Positions 11,914-14,950 of a stretch of 14,950 nt of DNA are shown here, piece by piece (within the stretch, counting starts at the first letter, position 1; every line of letters starts with the position of its first letter). The translations under genes and the position numbers were made by a program. The stretch is from NCBI GenBank assembly GCA_025997935.1, contig BNVG01000041.1:1-14950 (forward strand), read 5' to 3'. Origin of the DNA: Synergistales bacterium (GTDB taxonomy: Bacteria > Synergistota > Synergistia > Synergistales > Aminobacteriaceae). The notes under the pieces are model-generated. The model worked only from the letters and a program-made list of their open reading frames with translations, searched no databases and was not told the origin of the DNA.

Positions 11914-12722
11914 AAGCGATAATGAACGCTTTCACCGTGGACTTGGAGGACTGGTTCTGCGTCTCGAATATGGAGCGCGTCTTTCCCTTGTCGCGGTGGG
12001 GCGATTGTCAGCTTCGCGTGGGTGAATCGTCAACCCTTATCTTGGAGCTTCTCAAAAAGCATGGCGTACGCGCGACTTTTTTTGCGCTCGGCTGGATAGC
12101 CGAACATTGCCCCGACATAGTCAGGCGTATCTACGAGGCCGGACACGAGATAGGCGTACATGGTTACGGACACGCGCGCTTGACGGGTCTTGGACGGGAG
12201 GAGTTCAAGGATGACCTGGCCCGTTGCGTCGAGAGCGTCTCGCGAGTCGTGCCCGAGGGGACGATAGCCGGCTATCGCGCGCCGTCATTCTCCGTCACGC
12301 GTCGTTCGGCCTGGGCGCTTGACGTCATAGCGTCGTTCGGCCTCCGCTACGACTCGTCTGTTTTTCCCGTCGGCGGGAGAACCGATTACGGCTGGAGCGG
12401 GGCGGCGCGAGGAATCAACCGTCCGCTCTGTAATCTCATCGAGGTTCCCATAACCCCGTGGTTCGGAGGGGGATATTTTCGCCTCTTCCCGTACCGCGTG
12501 AGCCGGTATATCATAAAAAAGGTAAACAAAATGGGCTTGCCCGCTGTATTCTATATACACCCGTGGGAGGTCGATCCAGAGCAGCCGAGGGTAAGATTGC
12601 CGCTCACAAAGCGTTTCCGCCATTACGTGAACTTAGATAAGACGTTGCACAGGTTGGATTTGCTGCTATCGGAGTTCAGCTTCGGCGCGATAGGAGACGT
12701 GCTTGATGAAAATGGATTCTAA
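11910..12722 (+). CDS. Polysaccharide deacetylase, exosortase/PEP-CTERM-locus subfamily
   Basis: A 270-aa NodB-type (CE4) deacetylase that removes acetyl groups from amino sugars. Motifs: TVDLEDW (Asp11, Asp14), the metal-binding HGYGH (His84, His88), GYRAPSF (Arg123) and FYIHPWEVDPEQPRV (His217). The start (NAFTVDLEDWF), the HPWEVDPEQPR block and the closing RFRHYVNLDKT stretch match the subfamily encoded in exosortase A/PEP-CTERM exopolysaccharide loci rather than generic chitin deacetylases. It overlaps the upstream gene by 4 bp (ATGA) and the downstream gene by 17 bp. Confidence 0.9.
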   Translation: MKAIMNAFTVDLEDWFCVSNMERVFPLSRWGDCQLRVGESSTLILELLKKHGVRATFFALGWIAEHCPDIVRRIYEAGHEIGVHGYGHARLTGLGREEFKDDLARCVESVSRVVPEGTIAGYRAPSFSVTRRSAWALDVIASFGLRYDSSVFPVGGRTDYGWSGAARGINRPLCNLIEVPITPWFGGGYFRLFPYRVSRYIIKKVNKMGLPAVFYIHPWEVDPEQPRVRLPLTKRFRHYVNLDKTLHRLDLLLSEFSFGAIGDVLDENGF

Positions 12723-13353
12723 ACTTTCAGCTAAATATTGGGATAAAGAGGCGCGGAGCTTCGACCGCATTTACGCGCCGGACGCCGGAGTGAAGGGCGT
12801 TTTGAACAGGATGTTTCGGGGCGATATGGAGGGGCGTTTTCGTTTCACCCTTTTGCGCGCCACTCTCGACTCGCGTCCTGATATATTAGAAATAGGCTGC
12901 GGCAGCGGGGTTCATACGCGCGCGTTTCTCGATTCCGGCGCGTCGACCGTCACGGGCGTGGATTTGTCGCCGCAAATGCTTGGCATAGCCAAAGAGAGAC
13001 TGAAAAAAACGCCGGCCTTCAATGACAGAGTGACGTTTATCGAGGGAGATTTTATGTCGGAGGGCTTCGACCGAACGTTCGACGTGGCGACGATTATAGG
13101 GGTGTTTGACTACATCAGCGACCACGGGGCGTTCTTAAAAAAAGCCTTAGAGCTTGCGCCTCGGGTTATCGCCACGTTTCCGAGGGAGGGCACTCTGCGT
13201 GCCCTCATAAGGCGCGTCAGGCTCTATTTGAAGGGCTGCCCGGTCTATTTTTATTCGCGTTCGGATATAGACGGGATGGCCGCCGCCTGCGGCGCGGCGG
13301 TGAGCGAGATAGAGGTTATAGGCCAGCTGTACTGCGTAGTCTTCGTGAAATGA
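12706..13353 (+). CDS. SAM-dependent class I methyltransferase
   Basis: A 215-aa cytoplasmic enzyme. SAM-binding motif I is EIGCGSG (residues 62-68), followed by GVDLSPQML and a later DVATIIGVFDYI. The ATG at 12706 is preferred over the TTG at 12703 because AGGAG at 12692-12696 is well spaced; a second ATG at 12712 is possible. The target is not shown; the surrounding genes suggest a sugar or glycan-lipid intermediate. It overlaps both neighbours, so it is cotranscribed with them. Confidence 0.85.
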   Translation: MKMDSKLSAKYWDKEARSFDRIYAPDAGVKGVLNRMFRGDMEGRFRFTLLRATLDSRPDILEIGCGSGVHTRAFLDSGASTVTGVDLSPQMLGIAKERLKKTPAFNDRVTFIEGDFMSEGFDRTFDVATIIGVFDYISDHGAFLKKALELAPRVIATFPREGTLRALIRRVRLYLKGCPVYFYSRSDIDGMAAACGAAVSEIEVIGQLYCVVFVK

Positions 13354-14561
13354 AAATCCTTTTGGTGAACAAAGCGTATCACCCCCACATAGGAGGGGTT
13401 GAAACGGTGGTTCGGCAGATAGCGACGCATATGGCCCGTTTGGGACACGAGCCTTGCGTCCTCTGCTTCGGGTCTCGCAACGTGAGCGAAGAACTGGAGG
13501 GCGTGCAGGTTCGCCGCGTCGCGCCCTTTGCGCGCGTAGGGAGCGCGCCTGTGGGGCTGAGCTTCATCCGAGAATTTCGCCGGCTTGCCGCGCGGGCCGA
13601 TGTGATAAATATTCATTCCCCAAATCCGATGGGCGAAGTGTCCGCTTTGCTCTTCGGAAAAAATAAAAAAATAGTCTGCACATATCACGGAGACGCGCAG
13701 AGGCCCGGATTTTTACTCCCAGGATACGATCTGCTGATGCGGCGTTTTTTTAGCGTCTGCGCGGCCGTGACGGCCTCGAGCCCAAAATTGGCCGTTCACT
13801 CCCGCGTCTTGCCTTCCGCCGCTTCCAAAATCACCATTGTTCCGCTGGGTATACCGATAGAAAAATATGATAGACTCCCCCCTGACCGCTTCGCGGTCTT
13901 CCCCCCTCCAAGAGGGGGGCGAGAAGTTTACATAACGCACGGCCTCTCGTCTCCCTCTTCAGAGGGGGATGTCGCCTATAGGCGACAGGGGGAGAGTTTT
14001 TGTAGCGACCCCTTCACCGTCATGTTCGCGGGCCGTCTTGTTTATTACAAGGGCGTATTTGTTCTCATCGAGGCTCTGAGTCGGCTCAAAAAGGCGGGCG
14101 AGGACGTATCCGCGCTCATTGTAGGCTCCGGCCCTCTTGAAAAAGAAATTAAAGATGCTATCATCAGTGAACAGTTAGAGAATTGCGTCACTGTCTTGCC
14201 GCACCAGCCGGACGACATATACAGGGCGATGTTTGCCCGGGCGGATTGTTTCGCGCTCCCCTCCACCCACAAGACGGAGGCGTACGGCATAGCTATCTTG
14301 GAGGCGATGGCCTCCGGTTTGCCGGTTATCAGCACGGAGCTCGGAACGGGGACGTCGTGGGTAAACGAGAACGGACGCACGGGGTTGGTCGTCCCGCCCG
14401 GCGATCCTTGCGCGCTATCCGAAGCGATAAAGTATCTCGCGAAACACACAGAGGAACGGAAAAAAATGGGCGCCTCCGCGCTCGTCAGGGCGCGCGAGGC
14501 GTTTGACGAAAAGACTATGCTAAAGGCTTATGAGGAGCTGTTTTTTGGGCATGAAAAATAA
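13350..14561 (+). CDS. GT4-family glycosyltransferase with in-frame palindromic insert
   Basis: A 403-aa GT-B glycosyltransferase. The N-terminal domain opens with NKAYHPHIGGVETVV, and the C-terminal domain carries FAGRLVYYKGV and the catalytic E-x7-E (Glu310, Glu318, TEAYGIAILEAMASGLPVI). It transfers a sugar from a nucleotide-activated donor to a growing glycan. Residues 176-215 (LPPDRFAVFPPPRGGR...YRRQGE) have no counterpart in the family. They are encoded by a 120-bp palindrome-rich element at 13875-13994, placed in the linker between the two Rossmann domains where an extra loop is tolerable. The frame is kept, so the protein is probably still active. It starts 4 bp before the methyltransferase stop. 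Confidence 0.88.
   Translation: MKILLVNKAYHPHIGGVETVVRQIATHMARLGHEPCVLCFGSRNVSEELEGVQVRRVAPFARVGSAPVGLSFIREFRRLAARADVINIHSPNPMGEVSALLFGKNKKIVCTYHGDAQRPGFLLPGYDLLMRRFFSVCAAVTASSPKLAVHSRVLPSAASKITIVPLGIPIEKYDRLPPDRFAVFPPPRGGREVYITHGLSSPSSEGDVAYRRQGESFCSDPFTVMFAGRLVYYKGVFVLIEALSRLKKAGEDVSALIVGSGPLEKEIKDAIISEQLENCVTVLPHQPDDIYRAMFARADCFALPSTHKTEAYGIAILEAMASGLPVISTELGTGTSWVNENGRTGLVVPPGDPCALSEAIKYLAKHTEERKKMGASALVRAREAFDEKTMLKAYEELFFGHEK
13875..13994. mobile_element. In-frame palindromic repeat element inside the glycosyltransferase gene
   Basis: 120 bp, exactly 40 codons. Ends are near-inverted: CTCCCCCCTG (13875-13884) against CAGGGGGAG (13986-13994). Inside are GACCGC-TTC-GCGGTC (13884-13898), CCCCCCTC-CAA-GAGGGGGG (13901-13919), CCCTCT-TC-AGAGGG (about 13953-13966) and the perfect palindrome TGTCGCCTATAGGCGACA (13970-13987). 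Stacked palindromes of this kind in an otherwise alignable gene are the mark of a dispersed miniature element. The same kind of in-gene palindromic element is known in Rickettsia (RPE), though no sequence relation is claimed. Confidence 0.8.
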
Positions 14562-14591
14562 TATGAAAGACAAGACGAAAGAAGGCTTGCT

Positions 14592-14950
14592 ATGTCGCTT
14601 TTAGTTACGGGCGGAGCCGGATTCATCGGCGGCAACTTGGTGCGTTTTCTGTTGGAGCGCGGATATGAGGTCGTCAACTTGGACAGCCTGACATACGCAG
14701 GGAATCTCAACTCTTTGGACGACGTGCGTTCCAATCCCCATTACCGTTTTATTCAGGGCGACATACGTGACGCGGCGGCGCTTAGGGAAATTTTTGCGGA
14801 ACATCGACCTCGGGCTGTTTTGAACTTGGCCGCTGAGTCTCACGTCGACCGTTCCATAGATTCTCCGGGAGATTTCATCCAAACCAATGTCGTAGGTACG
14901 TTCTGCCTTTTGAACGCGGCGTTGGCCCATTATGACGCTTTGTCCGACGA
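14592..14950 (+). CDS. rfbB: dTDP-glucose 4,6-dehydratase, 3'-truncated by the window
   Basis: The first 119 codons of a short-chain dehydrogenase/reductase enzyme that converts dTDP-glucose to dTDP-4-keto-6-deoxyglucose, the precursor of rhamnose and other deoxysugars. The NAD-binding motif TGGAGFIGG opens the protein. [13 protein letters not shown] and [22 protein letters not shown] are hallmark RfbB/RmlB segments that separate it from other epimerases. GAAGG upstream of the ATG is the ribosome binding site. It follows the glycosyltransferase by 30 bp, in the same polysaccharide operon. The usual length is about 350 aa, so two thirds lie beyond the window. Confidence 0.92.
   Translation, partial: MSLLVTGGAGFIGGNLVRFLLERGYEVVNLDSLTYAGNLNSLDDVRSNPHYRFIQGDIRDAAALREIFAEHRPRAVLNLAAESHVDRSIDSPGDFIQTNVVGTFCLLNAALAHYDALSD

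Overview
The window looks like part of an uncultured Synergistota (Synergistetes) genome. The main evidence is a secreted protein at 8030-8584. It ends in a Gly-rich stretch with one Cys, a hydrophobic segment and a Lys/Arg tail, which is the layout of the Synergist-CTERM sorting signal. A four-subunit 2-oxoacid:ferredoxin oxidoreductase operon fits an amino-acid-fermenting anaerobe. An O-antigen-ligase-like gene fits a diderm envelope. This is a judgement from sequence features; no database search was possible.

Region 1 (1-4420) is housekeeping and energy metabolism. It holds a 5'-truncated methionyl-tRNA formyltransferase (fmt), a P-loop NTPase, and ferredoxin, alpha (VorB-like), beta and gamma subunits of a 2-oxoacid:ferredoxin oxidoreductase, closed by a terminator-like hairpin. 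The first 99 bp are an exact inverted copy of 536-634 inside fmt, and fmt coding sequence starts abruptly at the junction. The left edge is therefore either a real rearrangement or, more likely, a chimeric or assembly artefact.

Region 2 (4380-10130) is accessory. It holds a secreted zinc metallopeptidase resembling the anthrax lethal factor catalytic domain, translationally coupled to an HD-domain phosphohydrolase. It also holds two minus-strand RelE-superfamily toxin-antitoxin modules (RelE type and YafQ type), the Synergist-CTERM protein with a long leader, and a small coiled-coil membrane protein. Five REP-like palindromes of one family (core GGGCGACCG / CGGTCGCCCCTACA) are scattered through it. 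Each toxin-antitoxin module lies between two copies of the 3' end of a neighbouring gene (41 bp and 78 bp repeats). About 500 bp at 7355-7831 has no convincing gene but contains a perfect 16-bp hairpin, a compact multi-stem RNA candidate and degenerate tandem repeats.

Region 3 (10147-14950) is a tightly packed surface-polysaccharide operon: an O-antigen ligase/polymerase, a polysaccharide deacetylase of the type found beside exosortase/PEP-CTERM loci, a SAM methyltransferase, a GT4 glycosyltransferase, and the start of dTDP-glucose 4,6-dehydratase (rfbB), which runs off the window. The glycosyltransferase carries a 120-bp palindrome-rich element inserted in frame (40 codons), much like the Rickettsia palindromic elements.

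The best leads are the in-frame palindromic element, the lethal-factor-like protease with its HD partner, the gene-tail duplications around the toxin-antitoxin modules, and the structured non-coding tract at 7448-7709.
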